From assembly GCF_004341105.1 (NCBI RefSeq), contig NZ_SLZK01000008.1, forward strand, positions 62,001 to 126,000: DNA of 64,000 nt. The letters are read 5' to 3'. The notes beneath the pieces are model-generated. The model was given only the letters and a program-made list of their open reading frames with translations. It made no database searches and was not told where the DNA came from. Shown piece after piece: positions 6,794 through 15,602 of the stretch (positions are counted from its first letter, which is position 1; every line of letters begins with the position of its first letter). Source of the stretch: Rhizobium sp. BK418 (GTDB taxonomy: Bacteria; Pseudomonadota; Alphaproteobacteria; Rhizobiales; Rhizobiaceae). A program made the position numbers and the translations under genes.

Positions 6794-7956
6794 ACAGCCC
6801 GATTGCTTCCATCGAGGTATTTACGCTGACCCAGCCGCGCAGGGTCCCCTATCTTGGCGCCTTGCGGCCGGGCGAGGTGGTGAACCCGAACGGCTACATC
6901 GTCCGCAAGGGCAACCGCACCGTCTATCCGACCTTCGACCGCAGCGTTCTTGTCCGGATGACCACGCAGTCCGGCACGGTCGGCTGGGGAGAGACCTACG
7001 GCATTGTCGCACCCGGCGCCGTTGCGGCTCTGATCAATGATCTCTTGGCCGGCTTCGTGGTGGGACGCGACGCTTCCGACCCCTCGGCGATCTATGACGA
7101 TCTCTACGATATGATGCGGGTGCGCGGCTATACGGGCGGATTCTATGTCGACGCGCTAGCGGCGCTGGACATTGCCCTGTGGGATATCGCCGGCCGCGAA
7201 GCCGGCAGGTCGGTGCGCGAACTGCTGGGCGGCGGGGTCGAGAGCTTTGCGGCCTATGTCTCGGGCCTGCCGGAAAAGACGCTGCAGGCGCGTGGCGAGC
7301 TGGCGAAATACTGGCAGGACCGCGGTTTCAATGCCTTCAAGTTCGCCACCCCGGTTGCTGATGACGGCCCGGCCGCCGAAATCGCCAATCTGCGCCGGGT
7401 TCTGGGGCCGGACGCGAAGATCGCCGCCGACATGCACTGGAACCAGACGCCGGAACGCGCCCTGGAACTGATTTCCGAAATGGCCCCCTACGAGCCATGG
7501 TTTGCCGAAGCGCCCGTCTGGACGGAAGACATTGCCGGCCTCGAGAGAGTGTCAAAAGGAACCGACATTCCGATTGCGGTCGGCGAGGAATGGCGGACCC
7601 ATTGGGATATGCGCGCCCGCGTCGAGCGCTGCCGCATTTCAATCGTTCAGCCGGAAATGGGCCACAAGGGCATTACCAACTTCACCCGCATCGGCACTCT
7701 GGCGCAGGAGCACGGCATCGATGTCATCCCGCATGCGACTGTCGGGGCTGGGATCTTCCTGGCAGCCAGCCTGCAGGCATCTTCTACCCTGCCAACGCTG
7801 AAGGGGCACGAATTCCAGCACTCGATTTTCGAGCCGAACCGCCGCCTGCTGGATGGCGACATGGATTGCCGGGAGGGCCGGTATTACCTGCCTTCCGGAC
7901 CGGGACTGGGCGTGACGCCGTCACAGACGGCGCTGTCACTGCTTGAACGCATTTGA
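6790..7956 (+). CDS. Mandelate racemase/muconate-lactonizing family sugar-acid dehydratase
   Basis: A 388-residue enolase-superfamily enzyme, probably dehydrating an aldonic or aldaric acid. The three Mg ligands are seen in AADMHWNQ (Asp), WFAEAPVW (Glu) and AVGEEWRT (Glu). A general-base histidine fits in DVIPHATVGAG near residue 316, as in the mandelate racemase subgroup. The second-strand base motif reads AFKFATP, with one lysine rather than a full KxK. The substrate cannot be fixed from sequence; galactonate or a uronate-derived acid suits the neighbouring dgoK. The start overlaps the aldolase stop (ATGA). Confidence 0.82.
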   Translation: MNSPIASIEVFTLTQPRRVPYLGALRPGEVVNPNGYIVRKGNRTVYPTFDRSVLVRMTTQSGTVGWGETYGIVAPGAVAALINDLLAGFVVGRDASDPSAIYDDLYDMMRVRGYTGGFYVDALAALDIALWDIAGREAGRSVRELLGGGVESFAAYVSGLPEKTLQARGELAKYWQDRGFNAFKFATPVADDGPAAEIANLRRVLGPDAKIAADMHWNQTPERALELISEMAPYEPWFAEAPVWTEDIAGLERVSKGTDIPIAVGEEWRTHWDMRARVERCRISIVQPEMGHKGITNFTRIGTLAQEHGIDVIPHATVGAGIFLAASLQASSTLPTLKGHEFQHSIFEPNRRLLDGDMDCREGRYYLPSGPGLGVTPSQTALSLLERI

Positions 7957-7980
7957 AGACGGTTCTTGGAGGAGAAACCA

Positions 7981-9252
7981 ATGTATGACAGGCTGACGAA
8001 ACTGGCGCTTGGCGCCGCGACCGCCATGTGCGTGACCCTGGGCAGCCTTGCCCCGGCCATGGCCGATACCGTCCTGAAGTTCATTTCCTGGCAGACCGAT
8101 GACGCCGGCACCGGCGACTGGTGGCGATCGGTGATCGCCGAATACGAAAAGCGGCATCCCGGCGTGAAGATCGAGTTCACCAAGGCCGACCGCAGTTCCT
8201 ATGCGGACACGATGACGACACTGTTTGCCGCGAACCAGCCGCCGCAGATCGTCCATCTGGCGTCCTTCGAATTCCAGATGTTTGCCGACAATGGCTGGCT
8301 GGAGCCGCTCGATCCCTGGATCAAGAAGGACGGCCTCGACCTGACCGGCTGGGCCGGCCAGTCGAAATGCCAGTGGAACGGCGAAACCGTCTGCATCATG
8401 ATGAACTATTTCGGCTTCGTCATGGCCTATAACAAGAAGATCCTCGATGCCGCCGGCGTCGCCGTGCCCAAGACCTACGACGAGTTCCTGGCCGCCGCCA
8501 AGGCGACCACGAAGGATCTCAACGGCGACGGCATCGTCGACCAGTTCGGCACGGGGCACGAGACCAAGGGCGGTCCCGGCCAATACCTGACCGAGATGCT
8601 GAACTACATTCTCGATGCCGGTGCCTACTGGACCGACAAGGACGGCAATATCACCATCGACACGCCGCAGATGGTCGAAGGGCTGACCCGCTGGAAGACC
8701 GTCATGAAAAGCGGCGTCGGCCCCGTCGACATGAGCGCGAGTGACGTGCGCAAACTGTTTGCCGATGGCAAGATGGCAATGCGCTTGGACGGGCCGTGGC
8801 TCTACGGCACGACGGAAAAAGGTCTTGCAAAAGCCGATATTGTCTATGCTGCGCCGCCGCTGCACCCACCACTTGGCGGCTCCTCCAATGTCCTTGCCAT
8901 GCCGGCCGACATTTCCGACGACCGGAAGGCCCTGGTATGGGACTTCATTAAACTGACGATGACACCGGAATTCCAGCGTAGCTATGCCACGCTTGGCGGC
9001 AATACTCCGCCAAGCCCGACCGCCGACGTCTCCGGTGTCGAAAAGACGATCCCGCACTTTCCGCTGCTGATCCAGACGATGAAGGCTGCGTCGGATGCGG
9101 GCGTTGACCGTGTCCCGACCGGACTTGAACTCTACTATAACGAGTTCAGCAAGATGGTGATGGAAGAGACCCAGCGGATGATCATCCAGGATCTCGACCC
9201 GGCGACGGTGGCGAAGACCATGCAGGCTAAAGCGGAGTCAATTAAGGGCTGA
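7981..9252 (+). CDS. Carbohydrate ABC transporter substrate-binding protein
   Basis: Periplasmic solute-binding protein of the family 1 (MalE/UgpB-like) class. A signal peptide covers about residues 1-28 (basic start, hydrophobic core, then LAPAMA before DTVLKFISW). The mature domain of roughly 395 residues has the usual pattern, including WQTDDAGTGDWW, MTTLFAANQPPQIVHL and MRLDGPWLYG. ATG 7981 is chosen because GGAGGAGAAA sits just upstream; an in-frame ATG at 7966 lacks a site. The ligand is presumably the sugar acid or glycoside broken down by the flanking enzymes. A hairpin directly follows the gene. Confidence 0.9.
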   Translation: MYDRLTKLALGAATAMCVTLGSLAPAMADTVLKFISWQTDDAGTGDWWRSVIAEYEKRHPGVKIEFTKADRSSYADTMTTLFAANQPPQIVHLASFEFQMFADNGWLEPLDPWIKKDGLDLTGWAGQSKCQWNGETVCIMMNYFGFVMAYNKKILDAAGVAVPKTYDEFLAAAKATTKDLNGDGIVDQFGTGHETKGGPGQYLTEMLNYILDAGAYWTDKDGNITIDTPQMVEGLTRWKTVMKSGVGPVDMSASDVRKLFADGKMAMRLDGPWLYGTTEKGLAKADIVYAAPPLHPPLGGSSNVLAMPADISDDRKALVWDFIKLTMTPEFQRSYATLGGNTPPSPTADVSGVEKTIPHFPLLIQTMKAASDAGVDRVPTGLELYYNEFSKMVMEETQRMIIQDLDPATVAKTMQAKAESIKG

Positions 9253-9257
9253 AGCAC

Positions 9258-9278
9258 GCCACGCCCTTTCGGCGTGGC
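9258..9278 (+). promoter_or_regulatory. Intercistronic hairpin after the binding-protein gene
   Basis: GCCACGCC and GGCGTGGC form a perfect 8-base stem around the loop CTTTC, with no T-run. It sits between the binding-protein and first permease genes. At this position such hairpins commonly stabilise the upstream message, giving more binding protein than permease. Confidence 0.6.
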
Positions 9279-9324
9279 ACACGACAGCCACGCCGGCAAT
9301 GCCGACCAGTCAACAGGAACTGCT

Positions 9325-10251
9325 ATGACCATCCCTCCGCACGCAGGGCGCCGTAAGTATTTCGATCTTGCGCGTCCAAGCCGACAGCATCTTCTTGGTT
9401 ACATTCTCATCGCGCCCGCGGTGCTGATGGTGGCCGGCATCATCGTCTGGCCTCTGCTGCTGGCGATCGACCTGTCGTTCCAGCAGGTCAAGATTCCGCG
9501 GCTGGGCGGCGCCGGCCGGCCGTTTTCGCTGGCCAACTACACCTGGCTGTTCAGCTCCGACGAATTCTGGTCGGCCTGTTGGGTAACACTGAAATTGGTC
9601 ATCGTCGTTACGATCGGCAGCGTTCTCGTTGGGCTGGGAACGGCGCTCCTGGTCAACAACCGGTTCAAGGGCAGAACATCCGCGCGGCTCGTCATGGCCC
9701 TGCCTTGGGCGGTGCCGGAAATCATCGCCGTGGTCATCTTTGCCTGGATGTTCGATACCTCGTTCGGGCTTTTCGGATGGCTTGCCATCAAGCTCGGCTT
9801 CACCGATCACATGATCCCCTGGGTCAGCAGCTCGACCGCGGCCTTCTGGGCCGTCGCTATCACCATGGTGTGGAAGGGATTTCCCTTCGTGTCGATTATG
9901 TGCCTTGCCGGCTTGCAATCGATCCCGTCCGACTATTATGCGGCCGCGAAGGTGGATGGCGCCGACGTCTGGCAGCGGTTCCGCTGGATCACCCTGCCGC
10001 TGCTGATGCCGGTGCTCGGAGTCACGCTGGTCCTGACACTGCTCTGGGTGTTCCGCGACTTTTCGATCATCAAGGTGCTGACCGGCGGCGGCCCGCTGCG
10101 CTCAACCCAGACCTTGTCGATCATGACCTATGACCAAGCCTTCCAATATCACAATTTCGGCCGTGCCGCCGCCGTCGGCGTCCTGACCCTGGTGATCTGC
10201 ATTATCGCCAGCCTGCTGATGCTCGGCCGGCGCTCGAAATCCATTTATTAA
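9325..10251 (+). CDS. Carbohydrate ABC transporter permease (MalF-like)
   Basis: First membrane subunit (308 aa) of the sugar importer. Six hydrophobic helices are evident, starting near residue 24 (LLGYILIAPAVLMVAGIIVW). The EAA loop that contacts the ATPase reads YYAAAKVDGADVWQRFRWITLPLLMP near residue 212. ATG 9325 is preferred because it is preceded by ACAGGAAC and gives a normal cytoplasmic tail; an earlier ATG at 9274 lies just after the hairpin. It is followed 11 bases later by the partner permease. Confidence 0.9.
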   Translation: MTIPPHAGRRKYFDLARPSRQHLLGYILIAPAVLMVAGIIVWPLLLAIDLSFQQVKIPRLGGAGRPFSLANYTWLFSSDEFWSACWVTLKLVIVVTIGSVLVGLGTALLVNNRFKGRTSARLVMALPWAVPEIIAVVIFAWMFDTSFGLFGWLAIKLGFTDHMIPWVSSSTAAFWAVAITMVWKGFPFVSIMCLAGLQSIPSDYYAAAKVDGADVWQRFRWITLPLLMPVLGVTLVLTLLWVFRDFSIIKVLTGGGPLRSTQTLSIMTYDQAFQYHNFGRAAAVGVLTLVICIIASLLMLGRRSKSIY

Positions 10252-10262
10252 GGAATGGCTTC

Positions 10263-11093
10263 ATGAGACGAACGTTCTTTCAGAGCCTTGCCCTCTATAC
10301 CACGGTGGTCTTCACCGTGGTGATGATCCTGTTTCCCATCTATTGGCTGATCGTCACCGCACTGTCGACCACAGACGAACTCTACCGCCTTCCGCCGACC
10401 TTCTGGCCACAGGATGCGCAATGGGGGATCTTCGCCCGCGTCTGGGCCGCCAAGCCCATTCTCCTCTGGCTGTGGAATTCCATGCTAGCCGCCTTCGGCT
10501 CAGTGGGTCTTTCCATGCTGGTATCCGTCAGTGCCGGCTATGCGCTGTCACGCTACTCCATGCGGGGTGGCGCCACGATGGGCCTGTTCATCCTGACTGC
10601 GAAGATGCTGCCGGCGACGCTGCTGGTCATTCCGCTGTTTTCGATCTTCTCCAGCTTCGGTCTGGTTGGCAGCCTCTGGACGCTCGTGCTGGCACATTCG
10701 ACGATGATCATTCCCTTCGCCGTGTGGATGCTGAAGGGCTATTTTGACACGATCCCGCGCGAACTGGAACAAGCCGCCATGGTCGATGGCTGCTCGCCAG
10801 TCGGCGCCATGGTACGGGTCGTCCTGCCGATCGCCACCCCTGGACTTGCGGCAACCGCACTCTACGCATTTGTCCTGAGCTGGGCAGACTATGCCTACGC
10901 CCGGACATTCCTCGTCAACTCGCCCGACAACTGGACCGCCAATCTCGGCATTACTACGATGCAGGGCGAATACGTCACCTATTGGAACGACATTGCCGCG
11001 GCGTCGATCTTCATCGCCCTGCCGATCATTGTCATCTACCTGTTCCTCGAACGCTATTTGGTCGGCGGTCTTACCGCTGGCGCGGAGAAGTAA
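10263..11093 (+). CDS. Carbohydrate ABC transporter permease (MalG-like)
   Basis: Second membrane subunit (276 aa). The first helix begins near residue 10 (LALYTTVVFTVVMILFPIYW), and the protein has the typical periplasmic ALSTTDELYRLPPTFWP segment. The EAA loop reads LEQAAMVDGCSPVGAMVRVVLPIATPG near residue 168. The length and order fit the MalG group. It is spaced 2 bases before the ATPase start, within a continuous operon. Confidence 0.92.
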   Translation: MRRTFFQSLALYTTVVFTVVMILFPIYWLIVTALSTTDELYRLPPTFWPQDAQWGIFARVWAAKPILLWLWNSMLAAFGSVGLSMLVSVSAGYALSRYSMRGGATMGLFILTAKMLPATLLVIPLFSIFSSFGLVGSLWTLVLAHSTMIIPFAVWMLKGYFDTIPRELEQAAMVDGCSPVGAMVRVVLPIATPGLAATALYAFVLSWADYAYARTFLVNSPDNWTANLGITTMQGEYVTYWNDIAAASIFIALPIIVIYLFLERYLVGGLTAGAEK

Positions 11094-11095
11094 GC

Positions 11096-12178
11096 ATGGC
11101 CAATATTTCCATTCGCGACGTCAGCAAGTCCTACGGGGCGTTGAACGTGTTGCGGCCGTTTTCGCTTGAGATCCAGGACGGCGAGTTCGTGGTGCTTGTC
11201 GGACCGTCCGGTTGCGGCAAGTCGACGATGCTGAAGATCCTGGCGGGGCTGGAGCCCGCTACGAAAGGCCAGATCTTCATCGGCGAGCGCGAAGTGACCG
11301 ACCTGGCACCCGGCGATCGCGACATCGCCATGGTGTTCCAGAATTACGCGCTCTACCCGCACCTGACGGTTCGGCAGAATATCGGCTTCGGCCTGAAGAT
11401 GCGCGGTACCGATAAGACAGAAATCGACCGGCGCGTCGAAGAGGCCGCCCGCATTCTCGAAGTCATGCCTTATCTGGAACGCCGGCCCAAGGACCTCTCG
11501 GGCGGACAGCGGCAGCGTGTCGCGCTCGGCCGCGCGATTGTCAGGCAGCCACAGGCCTTCCTGATGGACGAGCCGCTGTCGAACCTCGATGCCAAGCTGC
11601 GTGTCCACATGCGCGCCGAGATCGGCGCCCTGCACAAGCGGATCGGCGTCACCACGGTCTATGTGACGCATGACCAGGTGGAGGCAATGACCATGGCCGA
11701 CCGCGTGGTCATCATGCAGGGCGGAGTCATCCAGCAAATCGCCGCACCGGACGACTTGTTCAACAACCCCGCCAATCTGTTCGTCGCCGGCTTTATCGGT
11801 TCGCCGGGCATGAATTTCCTGAACGGCGAAGTCTATGACGGGACCTTGAGCATATTCGGCCAGAAGGTCTTTCTGCCTCGGGGTCGGCATCTGCCGGGAC
11901 CGGTAGTGGTCGGCCTTCGTCCGGAGCATATCGTTCTCGGCGACGCACCCGTGACGTTCAACGTGCGCCCGTCGCTGATCGAAAGCCTCGGGTCGGAAAA
12001 ATACATCTATTTCGAAGCCGAAGGCGCGCGAGCCGCGGATAGCGAGGACGGCAAATCCAAGGGGCTGATCGCCCGCGTTTCGCATTCCGGAAGCCTGTCG
12101 AACAGCGACGAGCTGCGGCTCGGCTTTGACCCCTCACAAATCTACCTTTTCGATTCCAAAACGGGGGAAAGACTATGA
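11096..12178 (+). CDS. Carbohydrate ABC transporter ATPase (UgpC/MalK-like)
   Basis: ATP-hydrolysing subunit (360 aa). Walker A GPSGCGKST is near residue 38, the Q-loop MVFQNYALYPH near 80, signature LSGGQRQRVALGRA near 135, Walker B FLMDEPLSNLDA near 155, and the switch histidine is in YVTHDQVEA. The C-terminal about 120 residues form the MalK-type regulatory OB (TOBE) domain (VVGLRPEHIVLGD). ATG 11096 starts MANISIRDVSKSYG. The stop overlaps the next gene start by 4 bases. Such ATPases often serve several sugar importers. Confidence 0.93.
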   Translation: MANISIRDVSKSYGALNVLRPFSLEIQDGEFVVLVGPSGCGKSTMLKILAGLEPATKGQIFIGEREVTDLAPGDRDIAMVFQNYALYPHLTVRQNIGFGLKMRGTDKTEIDRRVEEAARILEVMPYLERRPKDLSGGQRQRVALGRAIVRQPQAFLMDEPLSNLDAKLRVHMRAEIGALHKRIGVTTVYVTHDQVEAMTMADRVVIMQGGVIQQIAAPDDLFNNPANLFVAGFIGSPGMNFLNGEVYDGTLSIFGQKVFLPRGRHLPGPVVVGLRPEHIVLGDAPVTFNVRPSLIESLGSEKYIYFEAEGARAADSEDGKSKGLIARVSHSGSLSNSDELRLGFDPSQIYLFDSKTGERL

Positions 12179-13158
12179 TTCTCGTCACCGGATCTGCCGG
12201 ACGCGTCGGGCGCAGTGTCGTCGCGGCCTTGCGCAGCACAGGCCGGGAGGTTCGCGGCTTCGACTTGCGGGCTTCGGGAACGGGCGGCGACGAGGTGGTC
12301 GGATCGTTAGAAGACGCCGGCTCCGTTGCACGCGCGGTCACCGAGGTGACCGGCGTGCTACATCTCGGTGCATTCATGTCCTGGGCGGCCGCGGACCGGG
12401 ACCGGATGTTCTCGTCCAATGTCGACGGCACGCGCCGGCTTCTGGATGCGGCTGCCGGCGCCGGGGTGAAGCGGTTCGTGTTCGCCTCCTCGGGCGAAGT
12501 CTACCCGGAAAACCTACCGGAATTCCTGCCCGTCACTGAGGACCATCCGTTGCGGCCGAACTCGCCCTACGGATTGACCAAGCTGCTCGGCGAGGAGCTT
12601 GTCCGCTTCCACCAGCGGCAGAAAAAGATGGAAACGGTCATTTTGCGATTTTCCCATACGCAGGATGCTGCCGAACTGCTGGACGAAGAAAGCTTCTTTT
12701 CCGGCCCGCGATTCTTCCTGCGCTCACGCGTGAAGCAGCAGGAGAATTTCGGCAACAAGCTCATCGCGGATCTGTTGCGGGCGGCAGATATCGGACAACC
12801 GGCGCATGTGCTCGCCCGCAACCAGGACGGCCGGCCATTTCGCATGCACATTACTGATACGCGCGACATGGTGGCGGGCATTCTCCTGGCCCTCGACCAT
12901 CCCGACGCAGCTGGCGGCGTCTTCAATCTCGGCTCGGACGAGCCAGTCGATTTCGCCGATATCGTGCCGCGCATGTCCGCCATGACGGGACTGCCCGTGG
13001 TGACTGTCAATCTTCCCGGCGCCGGTGTCTATTACCACACGTCGAACAGGCGAATCACGGAAACGTTGGGGTTTAAGCCGGAATGGACAATGGACCGGAT
13101 GCTGCAGGAAGCGCTCTCGGCACGCCAGCATCGCCAGGCGGTGGGCAAGGCGTCATGA
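12175..13158 (+). CDS. NAD-dependent epimerase/dehydratase-family protein
   Basis: A 327-residue extended SDR. The N-terminus MILVTGSAGRVGRSVV holds the GxxGxxG NAD-binding motif, and the catalytic pair is in SPYGLTKLLGEE (YxxxK near residue 137). The C-terminal part FNLGSDEPVDFADIV is typical of sugar-nucleotide epimerase relatives. In this catabolic operon it more likely oxidises or epimerises a free sugar or uronate, as uronate dehydrogenases do; that is inference. It overlaps neighbours on both sides by 4 bases. Confidence 0.82.
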   Translation: MILVTGSAGRVGRSVVAALRSTGREVRGFDLRASGTGGDEVVGSLEDAGSVARAVTEVTGVLHLGAFMSWAAADRDRMFSSNVDGTRRLLDAAAGAGVKRFVFASSGEVYPENLPEFLPVTEDHPLRPNSPYGLTKLLGEELVRFHQRQKKMETVILRFSHTQDAAELLDEESFFSGPRFFLRSRVKQQENFGNKLIADLLRAADIGQPAHVLARNQDGRPFRMHITDTRDMVAGILLALDHPDAAGGVFNLGSDEPVDFADIVPRMSAMTGLPVVTVNLPGAGVYYHTSNRRITETLGFKPEWTMDRMLQEALSARQHRQAVGKAS

Positions 13159-14837
13159 AACCTGAAACGCCGGGCGGAACGGCAGCCCTGGCCAAAGGGT
13201 TGACGCTCCTAGACATGGTCGCCGATGCGCCCGAACCGCTTCGCTTTGCCGAGCTTTTGCGGGCGTCCGGCCTGCCTAAGCCGACTTTCGCACGGATCCT
13301 GCGGACGCTAATCGCCTATGGCCTCGTCCGGCAGGACGAGGCGCGCGGCACTTATGTGCTCGGCCAGCGTTTTCTCGAAATGTCGCATCGCGTCTGGGAA
13401 AGCTTCGACCTGGCCTCGGCCGCGGCATCCGAACTCGAGCGGCTGGCTGGCGAACTCGGTGAAACGGTGGCGCTCTGCAAGCTCGATGGTGTGATGGCGC
13501 TCTACCTGGCGGAACGTTCTGGCGCCGGCCTTTCGGTGCGTGTCGAGGTCGGTCGCCGTGTGCCGCTGCACAGTACGGCCCCAGGCAAGGCCCTGCTTGC
13601 CTTCCAGGATCCGGCCGTCGGCCGCGCGTTGATCGAACGGCTGACGCTTGATCGCTACACGTCCCACACGATTACCGCCATGGAGCCGCTGCAGGCCGAT
13701 CTGACCCTGACGCGCGCCCGCGGCTATTCGATTTCCTACGAGGAGCATCTGCGGGGCGTGAACTCCGTCGCGGCGCCTGTCATGGGACGCGACAACACGC
13801 CGATCGGCGTGCTCGTCGCGCTCGGGCCATCATCGCGTCTCGATGCCGCCAACATCCATCCCGCCGGCCGCGAACTCATCGCCGCCGCCCGGCGCATCAC
13901 CGGCGCCGCCGGCGCCGTCGCCATCAGCTCGCGCCCGCGCCCGCGCACCGCCACGGGCCGACCGATGGCGGAACTCAGCTGCGTACTGCCTTGGGGCGCG
14001 CAGCTAGGCGAAAGCCCGGCTTGGCACAAGAGCGAGCGGGCGCTGTACTGGGTCGACATCCTGCATCCCGCGGTCCATCGCTTCGACCCTGTCACGGGCC
14101 GAAACGAGACCTGCGAGACCGGCAAACTGGTCAGCGCCGTCATACCGGTTGCCGCAGACCGGCTGCTGGTCGCCTCGCAGGACGGCATGGAATGGCTGGA
14201 TTTTGCCTCGGGACGGCTCACCCCGTTCGCAAGCCCGGAAGCAGGCATCTCCGACAACCGGCTGAACGACGCCAAATGTGGCCCGGACGGCGCCATCTGG
14301 GTCGGCTCGATGCGAATTGATGCCTCCAAGCCGACCGGTGCCCTCTACCGGATCGGCGCCGACGGCGCGGCCGAGCGCAAGGAAGGCGGCATCATCGTTT
14401 CGAACGGTCTTGGCTGGAGCCCCGATGGCCGCACTTTCTATTTCGTCGACACGGTGCCGGGCCTGATCCACGCCTATGACTGCGATCCATCCACCGGGGC
14501 ATTGGGTATTCGGCGCGAATTTGCGCGAATTCCGGTCAGCGACGGCCGGCCGGACGGGCTTGCGGTCGATGCCGAAGGGGCTGTCTGGTGCGCCATCTGG
14601 GACGGCTGGTCGGTGCGCCGCTATCTGCCGGACGGCCGTCTCGACCAGAACATCGAACTTCCCGTTCCCCGGCCGACCAGCGTCGCATTCGGCGGCGAGG
14701 ATTTATCGACGCTCTACATCACCACCGCCCGCACGCGACTGCCGGCCACGACGCTGGCGGACGCACCGCTCTCCGGCGGGCTTTTTGCCTGTCGTCCCGG
14801 CGTGGCCGGCGCGCAGGTCGATCTTTTCGAGGGATAG
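13155..14837 (+). CDS. IclR-family regulator fused to SMP-30/gluconolactonase domain
   Basis: A 560-residue two-domain protein. Residues about 8-70 form the IclR winged helix (ALAKGLTLLDMVADAPEPLRFAE, then LPKPTFARILRTLIAYGLV). Residues about 80-255 are the IclR effector domain (RVPLHSTAPGKALLAF, GYSISYEEHLRGVNSVAAPV). A short Arg/Pro linker follows. Residues about 275-555 are an SMP-30/lactonase beta-propeller (GESPAWHKSERALYWVDI, SNGLGWSPDGRTFYFVDT, RPDGLAVDAEGAVWCAIW). The sensor and a lactone-hydrolysing domain are thus in one chain, probably controlling this operon in response to a sugar lactone or acid. The start at 13155 overlaps the upstream stop. Confidence 0.87.
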   Translation: MKPETPGGTAALAKGLTLLDMVADAPEPLRFAELLRASGLPKPTFARILRTLIAYGLVRQDEARGTYVLGQRFLEMSHRVWESFDLASAAASELERLAGELGETVALCKLDGVMALYLAERSGAGLSVRVEVGRRVPLHSTAPGKALLAFQDPAVGRALIERLTLDRYTSHTITAMEPLQADLTLTRARGYSISYEEHLRGVNSVAAPVMGRDNTPIGVLVALGPSSRLDAANIHPAGRELIAAARRITGAAGAVAISSRPRPRTATGRPMAELSCVLPWGAQLGESPAWHKSERALYWVDILHPAVHRFDPVTGRNETCETGKLVSAVIPVAADRLLVASQDGMEWLDFASGRLTPFASPEAGISDNRLNDAKCGPDGAIWVGSMRIDASKPTGALYRIGADGAAERKEGGIIVSNGLGWSPDGRTFYFVDTVPGLIHAYDCDPSTGALGIRREFARIPVSDGRPDGLAVDAEGAVWCAIWDGWSVRRYLPDGRLDQNIELPVPRPTSVAFGGEDLSTLYITTARTRLPATTLADAPLSGGLFACRPGVAGAQVDLFEG

Positions 14838-14840
14838 AAC

Positions 14841-15602
14841 ATGAATCTCGAAACCGTCTTCGGCCTGAAGGGCCGCACCGCCCTTGTCACCGGCTCCAGC
14901 CGCGGCATCGGAGCGGCGATCGCCGAAGGCCTAGCCAGCGCCGGCGCTCATGTCATCCTACATGGCACAAAGCCCGGCGGCGCCGACACCGTGCGACAGC
15001 GGATCCTCGCATTCGGCGGCAGGGTGGATGAACTTGCCGCCGATCTTTCCGCGCCGCAGGCCGGACGGGAGCTGGTCGAACGGGCCGAGGCGATCGCACC
15101 AGTCGACATTCTGGTGATCAACGCCAGTGCGCAGATCAACGCCACGTTGGCGGACCTGTCCGCCGAAGACCTCGCATTCCAGATTTCGGTCAATCTCGGC
15201 TCAACGATCGACATGCTGCAGGCGGCACTGCCCCGCATGTCCTCCCGCAAGTGGGGTCGGGTCGTTTCCATCGGCTCCGTCAACCAGCTGCGCCCCAAGG
15301 CGATCGTCACCGCCTATGCCGCCTTGAAGGCGGCCCAGCACAATCTCATCCAGAGCCAGGCGCGCGACTATGCGCAGCACAACGTCCTTCTCAACACGCT
15401 TGCTCCGGGCCTGATCGATACCGACCGCAACGCCCATCGCCGCGATCACGACCCAGAGGGCTGGGCCAACTATGCGCGCACGCTCAACTGGATGGGGCGC
15501 GCCGGGCAGCCGGAGGAAATGGTGGGCGCCGCCATCTTCCTGTCTTCGCAGGCCTGCAGCTTCATGGCCGGCGAGTCGATCTTCCTGACAGGTGGATATT
15601 GA
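14841..15602 (+). CDS. Short-chain dehydrogenase/reductase
   Basis: A 253-residue classical SDR. The cofactor motif is TGSSRGIGAAIAEGL near residue 18. The active site YAALKAAQHNLIQSQ has the YxxxK pair near residue 157, with the serine in VVSIGSVNQ. The NAG motif reads VINASAQ. The ending SFMAGESIFLTGGY is normal. It probably oxidises a hydroxy group of a sugar or sugar acid in the pathway. It starts 3 bases after the fusion gene and overlaps the oxidase start by one base (TGATG). Confidence 0.87.
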   Translation: MNLETVFGLKGRTALVTGSSRGIGAAIAEGLASAGAHVILHGTKPGGADTVRQRILAFGGRVDELAADLSAPQAGRELVERAEAIAPVDILVINASAQINATLADLSAEDLAFQISVNLGSTIDMLQAALPRMSSRKWGRVVSIGSVNQLRPKAIVTAYAALKAAQHNLIQSQARDYAQHNVLLNTLAPGLIDTDRNAHRRDHDPEGWANYARTLNWMGRAGQPEEMVGAAIFLSSQACSFMAGESIFLTGGY

